A DNA stretch of 64,000 nt, taken from positions 1,158,792 to 1,222,791 of the forward strand of contig NZ_PPXW01000001.1 of assembly GCF_021655095.1 (NCBI RefSeq), given 5' to 3'. Shown piece after piece: positions 43,715-52,396 of this stretch. The notes under the pieces are model-generated. The model ran no database searches. It saw only the letters and a program-made list of their open reading frames with translations, and was not told the DNA's origin. A program made the translations under genes and the position numbers. Each line of letters starts with the position of its first letter. Position 1 is the stretch's first letter. The DNA comes from Clostridium sp. Cult1. Its GTDB lineage: Bacteria; Bacillota; Clostridia; Tissierellales; Tepidimicrobiaceae.

Positions 43715-43905
43715 ACCTTCCCTCCGAAGGTAAATTCACAAAAACCTTATGGTAGGTCTCCTGGCTTGTGATTCATCTTCCACCCTGCCTTCCCACCTAA
43801 AAACTTAGGTAGTGGCTTATTAGGGTTTTATCTTCACTTACAGTAGCGGGGGCTGCGCGGGATTTTCACCCGTCTTCCCTTTTAACCTTTCGGTCCATAA
43901 GACTT
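43715..43905 (-). ncRNA. Cobalamin riboswitch (btuF operon)
   Basis: Read on the minus strand, the element has the classic order. ACGGGTGAAAATCCCG is followed by GCAGCCCCCGCTACTGT (L5 region), AATAAGCCACTA, GGGAAGGC and the B12 box AGCCAGGAGACCTACC. It ends with an L13-type hairpin ACCTTCGGAGGGAAGG. The GGAGG loop can pair with the C-rich L5 loop, the known kissing interaction. The exact 5' and 3' ends are approximate. It is expected to shut down btuFCD and cblTS when cobamide is plentiful. Confidence 0.93.
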
Positions 43906-43927
43906 TTTTATTTAATTGCACACTTAT

Positions 43928-43956
43928 ATTGTATAACTACTGGTTAATTAAGTCAA
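43928..43956 (-). promoter_or_regulatory. Promoter for the riboswitch-btuF transcript
   Basis: On the minus strand TTGACT (43956-43951), a 17-base spacer and TACAAT (43933-43928). This places the transcript start about 15-20 bases before the aptamer. Confidence 0.65.
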
Positions 43957-43959
43957 TAG

Positions 43960-43988
43960 TTTTCAGTAACAGTCATTCATGATATACT
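43960..43988 (+). promoter_or_regulatory. Candidate promoter for cobUSC
   Basis: TTTTCA (43960-43965), a 17-base spacer and TATACT (43983-43988) on the plus strand, back to back with the minus-strand promoter. No riboswitch lies between it and cobU. Confidence 0.4.
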
Positions 43989-44039
43989 TATAACTAATTA
44001 ATTATATAAATTTAAAAAAAAAATAGTTCAGGTGATAAT

Positions 44040-44576
44040 ATGATTATTTTAGTTACTGGTGGAGCTAGAAGTGGTAAAAGTACTTTTGCAGAAAATCTAT
44101 ATAAGGACAAAAAGGATGTAGTGTATATTGCCACATCAAAAATATGGGATGAAGAAATGGAGGAAAGGATTAAATTACATAAGGCTAGTCGGCCTTCCTA
44201 TTGGAGAACTTATGAAGGAAACTATTCATTAACCAGCGCTCTAGGAGAGGAGAGAAACTATCTATTGGATTGTATAACCCTCCTTACATCTAATATAATG
44301 TTTGATATAACAAAAGAGATAGAATATATAGATTATCAATTACAGAGTAAAATAGAAAATAGAATATATGGAGAATTATCCTCTCTAATAAAGGTTATTG
44401 AGGATAGGGGATATAATTTAGTGTTGGTGACTAATGAAGTAGGTTATTCTTTAGTTCCAGATAATCATTTAGGCAGAGTTTTTAGGGATATTCAAGGAAG
44501 GATAAACCAAAGGATAGCAGCTTTATCTCAAGAGGTTTATTTGGTATGTTGTGGAATACCGGTGAAAATAAAATGA
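44040..44576 (+). CDS. cobU: Adenosylcobinamide kinase / guanylyltransferase
   Basis: A 178-residue bifunctional enzyme that phosphorylates adenosylcobinamide and adds GMP, preparing it for nucleotide-loop assembly. The P-loop is VTGGARSGKSTFAE (residues 5-18). YIATSKIWDEEMEERIKLH and the WRTYE segment follow, including the His that accepts GMP. LLDCITLLTSN and VTNEVGYSLVPDNHLGRVFRDI complete the pattern. Normal length. GGTGATAAT precedes the ATG, and the gene overlaps cobS by four bases. Confidence 0.95.
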   Translation: MIILVTGGARSGKSTFAENLYKDKKDVVYIATSKIWDEEMEERIKLHKASRPSYWRTYEGNYSLTSALGEERNYLLDCITLLTSNIMFDITKEIEYIDYQLQSKIENRIYGELSSLIKVIEDRGYNLVLVTNEVGYSLVPDNHLGRVFRDIQGRINQRIAALSQEVYLVCCGIPVKIK

Positions 44577-45310
44577 TAAATGGACTAATATTATCCATCC
44601 AGTTTTTAACCCGATTACCTATAAAAAAGTCTATAGATTTTAATGATGAAAATTTATCTAAGAGCATTTTTTTTTATCCATTAGTAGGGATTATAATTGG
44701 TGGAATTGGAGGTTTGTTTTATTACATATTTGGCTTTTTAAATGAAGATATAGGTAGTTTTTTTGCTCTACTATCCATGATAGTATTAACAGGAGGCCTT
44801 CATTTAGACGGGTTATCAGATACTTGTGATGGATTTCTATCCTATAGGGATAAGAATAAGATCCTTGAAATTATGAAAGACAGTCGCATTGGAGCCTTTG
44901 GAGTAGTATCCATAGTACTGGATATTTTGCTCAAATATATTCTCATTTCAAATTTAGAAGGAAATATACCCTTAATATTAGGATTAGCCTATGGAAATAG
45001 TCGTTTAGTAATAGCTTATATAATGTGTACTAAAAGAGTTGCTAAAAAAGATGGAATAGGGTATATGTTCTATAAGAGTGATCCTAAAAAGTATGCTTTA
45101 TTTGGAGGAATTGGATATTTATTAGTAGTTCTATTAATCAATCCTATTTTTTTAATACCACTATTTGCATCCTTTTTAGTAGGACAGATAATAACCAAAA
45201 TAACCTATAATAAAATAGATGGTTTTACTGGAGATGTATATGGAGCTACAATAGAAATAGGAGAGATAATATCTTTGATAATATTTTTGGAGGTGTTAAA
45301 GTGGATATAA
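44573..45310 (+). CDS. cobS: Adenosylcobinamide-GDP ribazoletransferase (cobalamin synthase)
   Basis: A 245-residue integral membrane enzyme joining adenosylcobinamide-GDP with alpha-ribazole (or its phosphate). LSIQFLTRLPIKK starts the family. FFYPLVGIIIGGIGG, GGLHLDGLSDTCDGFLSYRD (metal-binding acidic motif, about 80-100) and MKDSRIGAFGVV are all present. The longer in-frame start at 44546 lies deep in cobU; ATG 44573 with GGTGA upstream and an ATGA overlap is preferred. Confidence 0.95.
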   Translation: MINGLILSIQFLTRLPIKKSIDFNDENLSKSIFFYPLVGIIIGGIGGLFYYIFGFLNEDIGSFFALLSMIVLTGGLHLDGLSDTCDGFLSYRDKNKILEIMKDSRIGAFGVVSIVLDILLKYILISNLEGNIPLILGLAYGNSRLVIAYIMCTKRVAKKDGIGYMFYKSDPKKYALFGGIGYLLVVLLINPIFLIPLFASFLVGQIITKITYNKIDGFTGDVYGATIEIGEIISLIIFLEVLKWI

Positions 45311-45876
45311 TTTTAATCCGCCATGGACAAACTGAGGACAATGTAGATAGAATTTTTAGCACAAAAGATACTAGGTTAACAGATAAGGGAAAGGAGCAGA
45401 TTAGAAAGACTAAAACCTTTGTAGATACTTTAGCCTATGACAAAGTCTATGTAAGTCCCTTATACAGAGCTATCCAGACTATGGAAATATTAGGTTTAGA
45501 TGGAGAAGTGGAAGAAAGGATTAAGGAAGTGGACTTTGGATTATTTGAAGGGAATACCTATGAAGAAATCAAGGACAAGTTTCCTAAAGAAGCTAAAATA
45601 TGGGATGAGGATTATATTAATTATGTTACTCCTAAAGGAGAAAGTATTAAAATGGCATATGAAAGAGTGACTTCCTTTTTAGAGGAAATATCAAAAAAGG
45701 AGGAAAATGTGGTTTTAGTATGTCATGATGGAGTTACTAGAATTGCTTTATCTTGGGTATTTGATAATTTAGATTATTTTTTCAAATTTAAAATAGAAAA
45801 CGGAAGCGTTAATATAATTTCTATAGATGAATATGGATTCAAATATATTGAAAAGGCCAACTATACTGTGAAATAA
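45301..45876 (+). CDS. cobC: Alpha-ribazole phosphatase-type histidine phosphatase
   Basis: A 191-residue phosphoglycerate-mutase-like phosphatase. The phospho-His motif LIRHGQTEDN is at residues 5-14. SPLYRAIQTMEIL, EVDFGLFEGNTYEEI and the second catalytic His in LVCHDGVTRIAL are visible. In this operon it should remove the 5' phosphate from alpha-ribazole phosphate or from cobalamin phosphate. GTG start with GGAGGTG upstream and a 10-base overlap with cobS. Confidence 0.92.
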   Translation: MDIILIRHGQTEDNVDRIFSTKDTRLTDKGKEQIRKTKTFVDTLAYDKVYVSPLYRAIQTMEILGLDGEVEERIKEVDFGLFEGNTYEEIKDKFPKEAKIWDEDYINYVTPKGESIKMAYERVTSFLEEISKKEENVVLVCHDGVTRIALSWVFDNLDYFFKFKIENGSVNIISIDEYGFKYIEKANYTVK

Positions 45877-45910
45877 TATAATGGATAAGTAATAATAAAA
45901 TAAAATTTTG

Positions 45911-45938
45911 TTGACAATATAAAGTTTTATGATAATAT
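45911..45938 (+). promoter_or_regulatory. Promoter in front of the cbi riboswitch
   Basis: TTGACA (45911-45916), a 16-base spacer and TAATAT (45933-45938). The start would lie about 20 bases before the aptamer. No terminator is visible between cobC and this point, so read-through from cobUSC is also possible. Confidence 0.5.
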
Positions 45939-45965
45939 GTAATTGAAAAAATTGAATATAAAAAA

Positions 45966-46148
45966 TATTGGGTTCCTTTTGGATTAATAGGGAAACTGGT
46001 GTAAATCCAGTACAGCCCCCGCTACTGTAATTGGGACGAAATCAACTTATACCACTGAGAATATCTCGGGAAGGTGTTGAGAGTAGGATGATCAAAAGTC
46101 AGGAGACCTGCCTGATGTTTTTGCTAACTAACCTTCGGAGGGAAGGAT
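45966..46148 (+). ncRNA. Cobalamin riboswitch (cbi operon)
   Basis: Elements in order: TTGGGTTCC, then ATAGGGAAACTGGTGTAAAT and CAGCCCCCGCTACTGTAA (L5). CCACTGAGAATATCTCGGGA, AAGG and the B12 box AGTCAGGAGACCTGCC (46096-46111) follow. The final P13-L13 hairpin ACCTTCGGAGGGAAGG (46131-46146) is identical in sequence to that of the minus-strand riboswitch. It leads the 21-gene corrinoid operon, which begins 108 bases later after a terminator. Confidence 0.94.
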
Positions 46149-46193
46149 AGGATTGTTTTTATTTGGCATTTTTATAAGTTAATCATTTATGTC

Positions 46194-46228
46194 AACAAGC
46201 CCTACCTTTAGAAGGTGGGGCTTGTTTT
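46194..46228 (+). terminator. Riboswitch-controlled terminator before the cbi operon
   Basis: A 15-bp stem, AACAAGCCCTACCTT with AAGGTGGGGCTTGTT (one G-U pair), has a 3-base loop and ends in TTTT. It sits between the aptamer and the first gene and has the strength expected of an off-state terminator. Confidence 0.85.
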
Positions 46229-46256
46229 AGTATTGGTATAGGAAAAGAGGTGGACA

Positions 46257-47231
46257 ATGAGGAAGAAATACTTAATATTAGCATTTGTTTTTCTATTCAT
46301 ATTAAGTTTTATTATAAGCCTTGGTAATGGAGCTGTAAAAATATCCGCAAGAGAAATAGCTAAAGCAATTCTTGCCGAAGAAAATAATGTAAATCGACAG
46401 GTTATATGGAATGTCAGGCTTCCAAGGACTATAATGGCAGGTCTTGTAGGCATATGTCTTTCACTATCTGGAGCTATACTCCAAGGAGTCATGAGGAATC
46501 CGTTAGCAGGTCCAAATATTATAGGAGTATCTGCTGGAGGAGGCCTTGCAGCACTAATTTTACTCGTTTTATTTCCCGAATTATATTATCTAGTACCAGG
46601 TGGAGCCTTTGTTGGTTCCCTTTTGGCTACTTTGTTCATATATATACTGGCTTGGAAGGATGGAGCCTTACCTACCAGATTAATATTAGCAGGAGTAGCT
46701 GTATGTTCTTTATTAAATGCTGGTATAAATGCATTGATGACCTTTTATCCTGATAGAGTGGCAGGGGTAATATCTTTTATGGTAGGTGGTCTATCAGCTA
46801 TCACTTGGATACAGGTAAAGATGATACTTCCCTACGTAACGATTGGGATCATATTGGTATTACTGTTACCAACTAAATTAAATGTATTAATGCTAGGGGA
46901 TGAAATAGCAACAGGTCTTGGATTAAATGTAGAGAGAACTAGATTTGTATTCATAATACTATCCTCAATATTGGCAGGGGCAGCTGTTTCTGCTGTTGGA
47001 TTATTGGGTTTCGTTGGTCTTATGGTTCCTCATATTGCAAGATTGTTCATAGGTTCAGATTATAAATATTTATTTCTTGGATCTATCTTTTTAGGAGGAA
47101 CAGTAGTTGTGCTATGCGATACTATGGCTAGGGTTCTATTTGCACCAATGGAAATTCCAGTAGGAATTATTATGTCAGCTTTAGGAGCACCGTTCTTTCT
47201 TTTGCTATTGAGAAGGAAGAAAAGAATTTGA
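46257..47231 (+). CDS. Second FecCD/BtuC-family ABC permease (corrinoid or metal complex)
   Basis: A 324-residue ten-helix permease. NVRLPRTIMAGLVGICLSLSG, LAGPNIIGVSAGGGLAA and FVGLMVPHIARLFIGSD are the family signatures. It is the first gene behind the plus-strand riboswitch. Its likely partners, a binding lipoprotein (50559-51569) and an ATPase (51601-52380), lie 3.3 kb downstream, separated by cbiMNQO-cbiK. Cobinamide, another corrinoid or a metal chelate are all possible substrates. Confidence 0.9.
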   Translation: MRKKYLILAFVFLFILSFIISLGNGAVKISAREIAKAILAEENNVNRQVIWNVRLPRTIMAGLVGICLSLSGAILQGVMRNPLAGPNIIGVSAGGGLAALILLVLFPELYYLVPGGAFVGSLLATLFIYILAWKDGALPTRLILAGVAVCSLLNAGINALMTFYPDRVAGVISFMVGGLSAITWIQVKMILPYVTIGIILVLLLPTKLNVLMLGDEIATGLGLNVERTRFVFIILSSILAGAAVSAVGLLGFVGLMVPHIARLFIGSDYKYLFLGSIFLGGTVVVLCDTMARVLFAPMEIPVGIIMSALGAPFFLLLLRRKKRI

Positions 47232-47297
47232 AATACTTAATTTTATACAGGCACTAAAGGTAGTTATACCTTTAAATAATAGTGAGAGGTGATTTTC

Positions 47298-48029
47298 ATG
47301 AAAAGCAAAAAAATGGTATTTTTGCTCGTGCTATTCCTTATGGCATTGACACCACGTATTACTAATGCTATGCATATTATGGAAGGCTTTCTCCCTGCTA
47401 AATGGGCTATTATCTGGGCTATTGTGTCTTTGCCATTTATAGGTATTGGATTTAAAAGGATAAATCAAATATTTAAAGGGGACTCAAATCAAAAAGTACT
47501 ATTAGGACTAGCGGGAGGTTTTGTATTTGTACTATCTGCATTAAAAATACCTTCTGTAACAGGCAGCTGCTCCCATCCAACGGGAGTAGGTCTAGGGGCC
47601 ATATTATTTGGACCCACAACTATGACTGTAGTAGGATTAATAGTATTACTATTCCAAGCATTGTTATTAGCCCATGGTGGATTAACCACATTAGGTGCCA
47701 ATACTTTTTCCATGGCAATAATAGGGCCATTAGTATCCTATGGAATATTTAAACTTTTTAAGAAGAAAGGCGGCAATACAACTTTTGTAGTATTTTTAGC
47801 AGCTTTTTTAGGCGATTTGATGACCTATGTAGTAACTGCAACCCAATTATCTTTAGCATTCCCTGATTCTGTAAGTGGTTTTGTTGGTTCCTTAAGCAAG
47901 TTCTTATCTGTATTTGCAGTTACTCAAATTCCTTTAGCTATTGTAGAAGGAATAATAACAGCCATTGTTTATAATTTATTAGTTGAATATAGTAAGGAAG
48001 GGGTGATTAAAATTGAAACAATCAAATAA
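47298..48029 (+). CDS. cbiM: Cobalt ECF transporter substrate-capture protein CbiM
   Basis: A 243-residue S-component. After a cleavable hydrophobic N-terminus the mature protein begins with [13 protein letters not shown], whose N-terminal Met-His is the known metal site of Cbi[38 protein letters not shown] and [13 protein letters not shown] follow. GAGGTGATTTTC fits the ATG at 47298; 47289 is an upstream alternative. It delivers cobalt for corrin synthesis with CbiN, CbiQ and CbiO. Confidence 0.95.
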   Translation: MKSKKMVFLLVLFLMALTPRITNAMHIMEGFLPAKWAIIWAIVSLPFIGIGFKRINQIFKGDSNQKVLLGLAGGFVFVLSALKIPSVTGSCSHPTGVGLGAILFGPTTMTVVGLIVLLFQALLLAHGGLTTLGANTFSMAIIGPLVSYGIFKLFKKKGGNTTFVVFLAAFLGDLMTYVVTATQLSLAFPDSVSGFVGSLSKFLSVFAVTQIPLAIVEGIITAIVYNLLVEYSKEGVIKIETIK

Positions 48030-48306
48030 AACTAATATATTACTTATTCTATTAGCTATTATTATAATCATAACCCCTTTGTTTATTAAAAAAGGTGCTG
48101 AATTCGAAGGTGCTGATGATCAGGCAGAAGATGTTATTAACGAAATCAATTCAGATTATGAACCTTGGTTTGATTCAATATGGGAACCACCTAGTGGTGA
48201 AATAGAAAGTTTGTTATTCTCCCTACAGGTGGCCATTGGCGCTGGGATTATTGGTTATATCTTTGGCGTGATGAAGGAGAAGAGAAGAGTTGCTACTAAT
48301 AGATAA
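48013..48306 (+). CDS. cbiN: Cobalt transport accessory protein CbiN
   Basis: A 97-residue protein with two membrane helices (about 8-25 and 72-90) flanking an acidic loop. [13 protein letters not shown] and [23 protein letters not shown] are the CbiN hallmarks, split here by a short linker. CbiN loads cobalt onto CbiM. It starts at a TTG with GGGGTGAT upstream and overlaps cbiM by 17 bases. Confidence 0.93.
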   Translation: MKQSNKTNILLILLAIIIIITPLFIKKGAEFEGADDQAEDVINEINSDYEPWFDSIWEPPSGEIESLLFSLQVAIGAGIIGYIFGVMKEKRRVATNR

Positions 48307-48973
48307 ATATGCTTATACTAATAAACTAGCTGATTATAACCCTATGACAAAGTTTATCTTTGTCATAGGGGCTTTGACAATAGTTATTTTTTTCAACAAT
48401 CCCTATATAAATATGAGTATATTTATAATAATGTCGTTTTTGACAATATTTGTAGCCAATATACCTTTGAATAAGTATTTGAAGATTATGGCAATGCCCA
48501 TTGTTTTTTTAATGATTAGCATAATTTCCATATTATTAAGCATTTCTCCTAATGATATATTTATATTTAGTGTAAAAATATCTAACAAATATATAGGAAT
48601 TACAAGGGAATCCTTAACAGAATCTATAAATACATTATCAAGGGTTTTAGCATCAATTAGTTCAACATTTTTTTTAGCTTTGACTACACCATTAAATAAT
48701 ATTATAAAGATATTGAAAAAACTAAAGCTCCCCAATGTTTTAATAGAATTATTGGTGTTAATTTATAGATCTATATTTATCTTTTTAGAGGAATCAAAAG
48801 ATATAATAATAGCCCAGGAAATGAAATTTGGTTATAACAATATGAGAAATAGTTACAGATCCATGGCTTTACTTATAAAATCCTTATTTATAAGGGTTCT
48901 ATTGAGATATGAAGATATGATTATTTCTTTAGATAGCAAACTATATAATGGCGAATTTAAAATAGGTGATTAG
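48290..48973 (+). CDS. cbiQ: Cobalt ECF transporter T-component CbiQ
   Basis: A 227-residue membrane coupling protein with about five helices. The N-terminal [18 protein letters not shown] is typical of CbiQ. The coupling helices appear around LTTPLNNIIKILKKLKLPN and EMKFGYNNMRNSYRSM, the cytoplasmic Ala/Arg-type motifs that touch CbiO. TTG start inside the end of cbiN; the ribosome binding site is AGGAGAAGAG. It directly abuts cbiO. Confidence 0.9.
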   Translation: MLLIDKYAYTNKLADYNPMTKFIFVIGALTIVIFFNNPYINMSIFIIMSFLTIFVANIPLNKYLKIMAMPIVFLMISIISILLSISPNDIFIFSVKISNKYIGITRESLTESINTLSRVLASISSTFFLALTTPLNNIIKILKKLKLPNVLIELLVLIYRSIFIFLEESKDIIIAQEMKFGYNNMRNSYRSMALLIKSLFIRVLLRYEDMIISLDSKLYNGEFKIGD

Positions 48974-49795
48974 ATGATTACTATTGAGTCTTTAGAATTT
49001 AAATATGAAGATGGAACTAAAGCATTAAAGAATATAAATATGGATTTAAGTAAAGGTAATGTCATCGGTTTTATAGGAGCTAACGGCTCTGGAAAATCAA
49101 CACTTCTCCTAAATATGGTAGGTATCTTAAAACCTAGCAAAGGATGTATAAAATATGATAATTCACATATACAATATAGTAAAAAATTTCTAAGGGAATA
49201 CAGAAAAAAGGTAAATATTGTATTTCAAGATCCAGACAAGCAATTATTTTATTCTAATGTATATGATGACCTAGCTTTCTCCCTTAGAAATTTAAACTAT
49301 AGCGAAGAAGAAATAGAAATAAGGGTTAAGAAAGCATTGGAAATTGTAGATGGATACGAATTAAGGGATAGACCAACTCATTTCTTAAGCTATGGTCAGA
49401 AAAAGAGAATTGCTATAGCAGGAGTATTAGTCATGGATTTAGATGTAATACTATTTGATGAACCTACCAGTGGATTAGACCCTTATATGACTAAAGAAAT
49501 AAAGGATATTATAAAGAAATTGAGTAGGGAAAAGAAAATAGTTATATCTAGCCATGATATGGATTTAATATATGAAATTTGTGATTATGTTTATGTACTA
49601 AGACAAGGTGAAATACTGGGAGAAGGATTAACACAAGAAATATTTTTAGAAAAAAACCTATTAACAAAAGCTTATCTCGAAAGACCTTGGTTGGTAAAAC
49701 TTCACGAGGAACTAGGCTTACCATTATATAAAAATGAAAATCAGTTATTTCAGTGGAAAGGAGATGGCTATGAAAAAAGGAATTATAGTAGTTAG
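48974..49795 (+). CDS. cbiO: Cobalt ECF transporter ATPase CbiO
   Basis: A 273-residue ECF-type ATPase. Walker A is GANGSGKSTLL (about 36-46), the Q-loop VFQDPDKQLFYSNVYDD, the signature FLSYGQKKRIAIAGVL (Gly-Gly replaced by Tyr-Gly, as is usual for CbiO) and Walker B VILFDEPTSGLDP. The switch His is in SSHDMDLI. It starts right at the cbiQ stop and overlaps the start region of cbiK. Confidence 0.95.
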   Translation: MITIESLEFKYEDGTKALKNINMDLSKGNVIGFIGANGSGKSTLLLNMVGILKPSKGCIKYDNSHIQYSKKFLREYRKKVNIVFQDPDKQLFYSNVYDDLAFSLRNLNYSEEEIEIRVKKALEIVDGYELRDRPTHFLSYGQKKRIAIAGVLVMDLDVILFDEPTSGLDPYMTKEIKDIIKKLSREKKIVISSHDMDLIYEICDYVYVLRQGEILGEGLTQEIFLEKNLLTKAYLERPWLVKLHEELGLPLYKNENQLFQWKGDGYEKRNYSS

Positions 49796-50546
49796 TTTTG
49801 GTACAACCTATGAAGAAACTAGGAAGTTATGTATTGAAAGTATTGAGGATAGGGTGAGAGAACAGTACAAAGGTTTTTTTATATCAAGGGCTTTTACATC
49901 TCAAATGGTAATAAACAAACTTAAAAATAGGGACAACTATCATGTTGACAATCCAAAGGAAGCTTTAGAAAAGATGAAAGCCAATGGAGTAAAAGAAATA
50001 TATATTCAGCCTCTTCATATAATACTAGGCCATGAGTATGAAAAACTATTAAGACAAGTAGAGGAATTTTTAAAGAATAATAAGGATTACTCTATTAAAA
50101 TAGGGAAACCCCTTCTTTATAATGATGAAGATTATAAAAAGGTGGTAGAGGGATTAAGTCTCTCAGATATAAAGGCCAAGGAAGGGATTGTATTTATGGG
50201 TCATGGTACAGACCATGAAAAGGATATATCCTATGATAAGTTGGAAAAGGCTTTTAGGGAAAAGGGATATGAAAATGTGTATATAGCTACTGTAGAAGGT
50301 AGAGTTACCTTAGAGGATATAATTCCAAAACTGAAAGATAAGGGAATACAGAAGGTGGTCTTAAAACCCCTTATGCTAGTAGCTGGAGACCATGCAATTA
50401 ACGATATGGCTTCGGACGAAGGGATCTCTTGGAAAATCATACTAGAAAGGGAAGGTTTTAATGTGAAACCAATCCTAAAGGGTCTAGGCCAATTAGAAAA
50501 AATACAGGATATTTATCTAGAACATTTAGGAAAAATCATGGATTAA
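49770..50546 (+). CDS. cbiK: Anaerobic sirohydrochlorin cobaltochelatase
   Basis: A 258-residue class II chelatase that inserts cobalt into sirohydrochlorin at the entry of the anaerobic route. Motifs are KGIIVVSFGTTYEETR (residues 2-17), the metal-site segment IYIQPLHIILGHEYEKLL, GHGTDHEKDISYDKLE and LKPLMLVAGDHAINDM with its second His. Three in-frame ATGs are available. The one at 49770 has AAAGGAG at the right distance. The presence of CbiK marks early cobalt insertion. Confidence 0.94.
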   Translation: MKKGIIVVSFGTTYEETRKLCIESIEDRVREQYKGFFISRAFTSQMVINKLKNRDNYHVDNPKEALEKMKANGVKEIYIQPLHIILGHEYEKLLRQVEEFLKNNKDYSIKIGKPLLYNDEDYKKVVEGLSLSDIKAKEGIVFMGHGTDHEKDISYDKLEKAFREKGYENVYIATVEGRVTLEDIIPKLKDKGIQKVVLKPLMLVAGDHAINDMASDEGISWKIILEREGFNVKPILKGLGQLEKIQDIYLEHLGKIMD

Positions 50547-50558
50547 AAGGAGGAAGAA

Positions 50559-51569
50559 ATGAATAGGGAAAAAATAATTTCATCATTATTAATTCTAATT
50601 TTAATTCTATCTTTAATTACTGCTTGTTCTAATAATGAAGATTTGAAAACAAATACAGGAAAAGTAGAGCAAGTAGAAACAGAAGAATTGGAATATGGAA
50701 TAGATATAAAGGAGGATTCCGTTACTTTTGTAGATGGAAGGGATAAAGAGGCGACCATTAGGAAGCACCCAGAAAGGACAATAGTATTATTCGATTCCTA
50801 TCTGGAGGTATGGTGTAAATCTGGAGGTACAGTTGTCGGTCGTTTAGAAGCGCCACCAGAAAAAATAGTCGAAGAAGCCAAAGATGCAGAAGTGGTAGGA
50901 AAACAAGGCGCTATAAATGTGGAGAAAGTATTATCTTTAGAGCCAGATCTGGTAATTCTTAATTCCAATCAGAAGCATCAGATGGAATTGGTACCTATTC
51001 TAGAGGAAAATGGAATTGAGATTGTGGCATTAAATTATTTTGTTAAAGATGATTATTTTAAAATGGTAAGATTGTTTACAGCTTTAAATGATAGAGAAGA
51101 TCTATATGAGGAATATGGAATTAAAGTTAGAGATGGTATAGAAGAGACAATTGAGAAGGCTCCAAAGGATAAGAACTATAAAATCTTAGTAATGATGGCC
51201 AGTGCAAAAAGCATTACCGTAAGGGGTTCCGATTCTACAGTAGGGGAAATGTTAAAGGATTTACACACTACAAATATATCGGATACGGCAGCTACAGGAC
51301 CCGATGCAATAGCCTTTAGTATGGAAAAGATATTGGAAGAAGATCCAGACTTTATTTTCGTACAAACCACCGGTTCCGATAAAGAAAAGGTATTGGAAAG
51401 GCTTAAAAAGGATGTGGAAGATAATCCAGCTTGGAATTCCTTAACGGCTGTGAAAGAGGATAGATATATATTCTTACCAAAGGATTTGTATATGTATAAA
51501 CCAAACCATAGATATGTGGAGGCCTATGAAGGGTTATCAAAAATTCTTTATCCTGATACCTTTAAATAG
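50559..51569 (+). CDS. Corrinoid/iron-type ABC substrate-binding lipoprotein
   Basis: A 336-residue class III binding protein. The signal peptide ends in the lipobox SLITAC (about residue 22). The body has KHPERTIVLFDSYLEVWC, AINVEKVLSLEPDLVILN and TVGEMLKDLHTTNISD, as in FecB/BtuF proteins. Together with the ATPase next to it and the permease at 46257 it makes a second ABC importer under the same riboswitch. The ligand may differ from that of the first importer. Confidence 0.88.
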   Translation: MNREKIISSLLILILILSLITACSNNEDLKTNTGKVEQVETEELEYGIDIKEDSVTFVDGRDKEATIRKHPERTIVLFDSYLEVWCKSGGTVVGRLEAPPEKIVEEAKDAEVVGKQGAINVEKVLSLEPDLVILNSNQKHQMELVPILEENGIEIVALNYFVKDDYFKMVRLFTALNDREDLYEEYGIKVRDGIEETIEKAPKDKNYKILVMMASAKSITVRGSDSTVGEMLKDLHTTNISDTAATGPDAIAFSMEKILEEDPDFIFVQTTGSDKEKVLERLKKDVEDNPAWNSLTAVKEDRYIFLPKDLYMYKPNHRYVEAYEGLSKILYPDTFK

Positions 51570-51600
51570 GGAAAATTACAATTAGAAAAAGGGTGTAGAC

Positions 51601-52380
51601 ATGGGGTTACTAGCAAAAAATCTTTATGTAAATTATGGAGAAAAGGAGATATTAAAGGATGTAAGTATAAGAGTAGAGAAAGGTCAAATAGTAAGTATAA
51701 TAGGGCCAAATGGCTCAGGAAAAACCACTTTGATAAAGACATTATCTAGATGTATAAGGCCTGTAAAAGGTTCCGTTTATATAGAGGACGAGAATATATT
51801 AAACTTACCTACAAAATGGGTAGCAAGGAAAATGGCTATTCTTCCCCAATCTAAAAATACACCTGCCGATATTACTGTAAGAGAATTAGTATCCTATGGC
51901 AGATATCCCCATTTGAAATTTGGACAAAGGTTGGGGAAAGAAGATTATGAAATTGTGGACTGGGCTATTGAAAAGACTAGACTGAAAGAATCTAAAGACA
52001 GATATATAGTCACTCTATCTGGTGGAGAACAGCAAAGGGCATGGCTAGCCATGTCCTTAGCCCAAAAACCTGAAATATTACTACTAGACGAACCTACCAC
52101 TTTTTTAGATATATCCTATCAACTAGAAATACTAGAATTGGTAAAGGAACTAAATGAAACTTTAAACTTGACGGTTTTAATGGTATTGCACGATTTAAAT
52201 CAAGCAGCTAGGTTTTCGGATAATATATTAGTACTGAAAGATGGACAAATATGGGAATATAATAATCCCAATTCCATATTTAAAAAAGAATTATTAAAAG
52301 AGGTATTTAGGGTAGAAGGTCACATATATAGGGATGAAATAAACCATTGTCCCTATTTTATACCTTATAAAGTAAATTAA
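51601..52380 (+). CDS. Corrinoid/iron-type ABC ATP-binding protein
   Basis: A 259-residue FepC/BtuD-type ATPase. Walker A GPNGSGKTTLI (about 35-45), Q-loop AILPQSKNTPADI, signature LSGGEQQRAWLAMSL, Walker B ILLLDEPTTFLD and switch His in VLHDLNQA are all intact. It follows the binding-protein gene by 31 bases and ends 16 bases before cbiP. Confidence 0.92.
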   Translation: MGLLAKNLYVNYGEKEILKDVSIRVEKGQIVSIIGPNGSGKTTLIKTLSRCIRPVKGSVYIEDENILNLPTKWVARKMAILPQSKNTPADITVRELVSYGRYPHLKFGQRLGKEDYEIVDWAIEKTRLKESKDRYIVTLSGGEQQRAWLAMSLAQKPEILLLDEPTTFLDISYQLEILELVKELNETLNLTVLMVLHDLNQAARFSDNILVLKDGQIWEYNNPNSIFKKELLKEVFRVEGHIYRDEINHCPYFIPYKVN

Positions 52381-52396
52381 AAGATGGAGGTATTAA

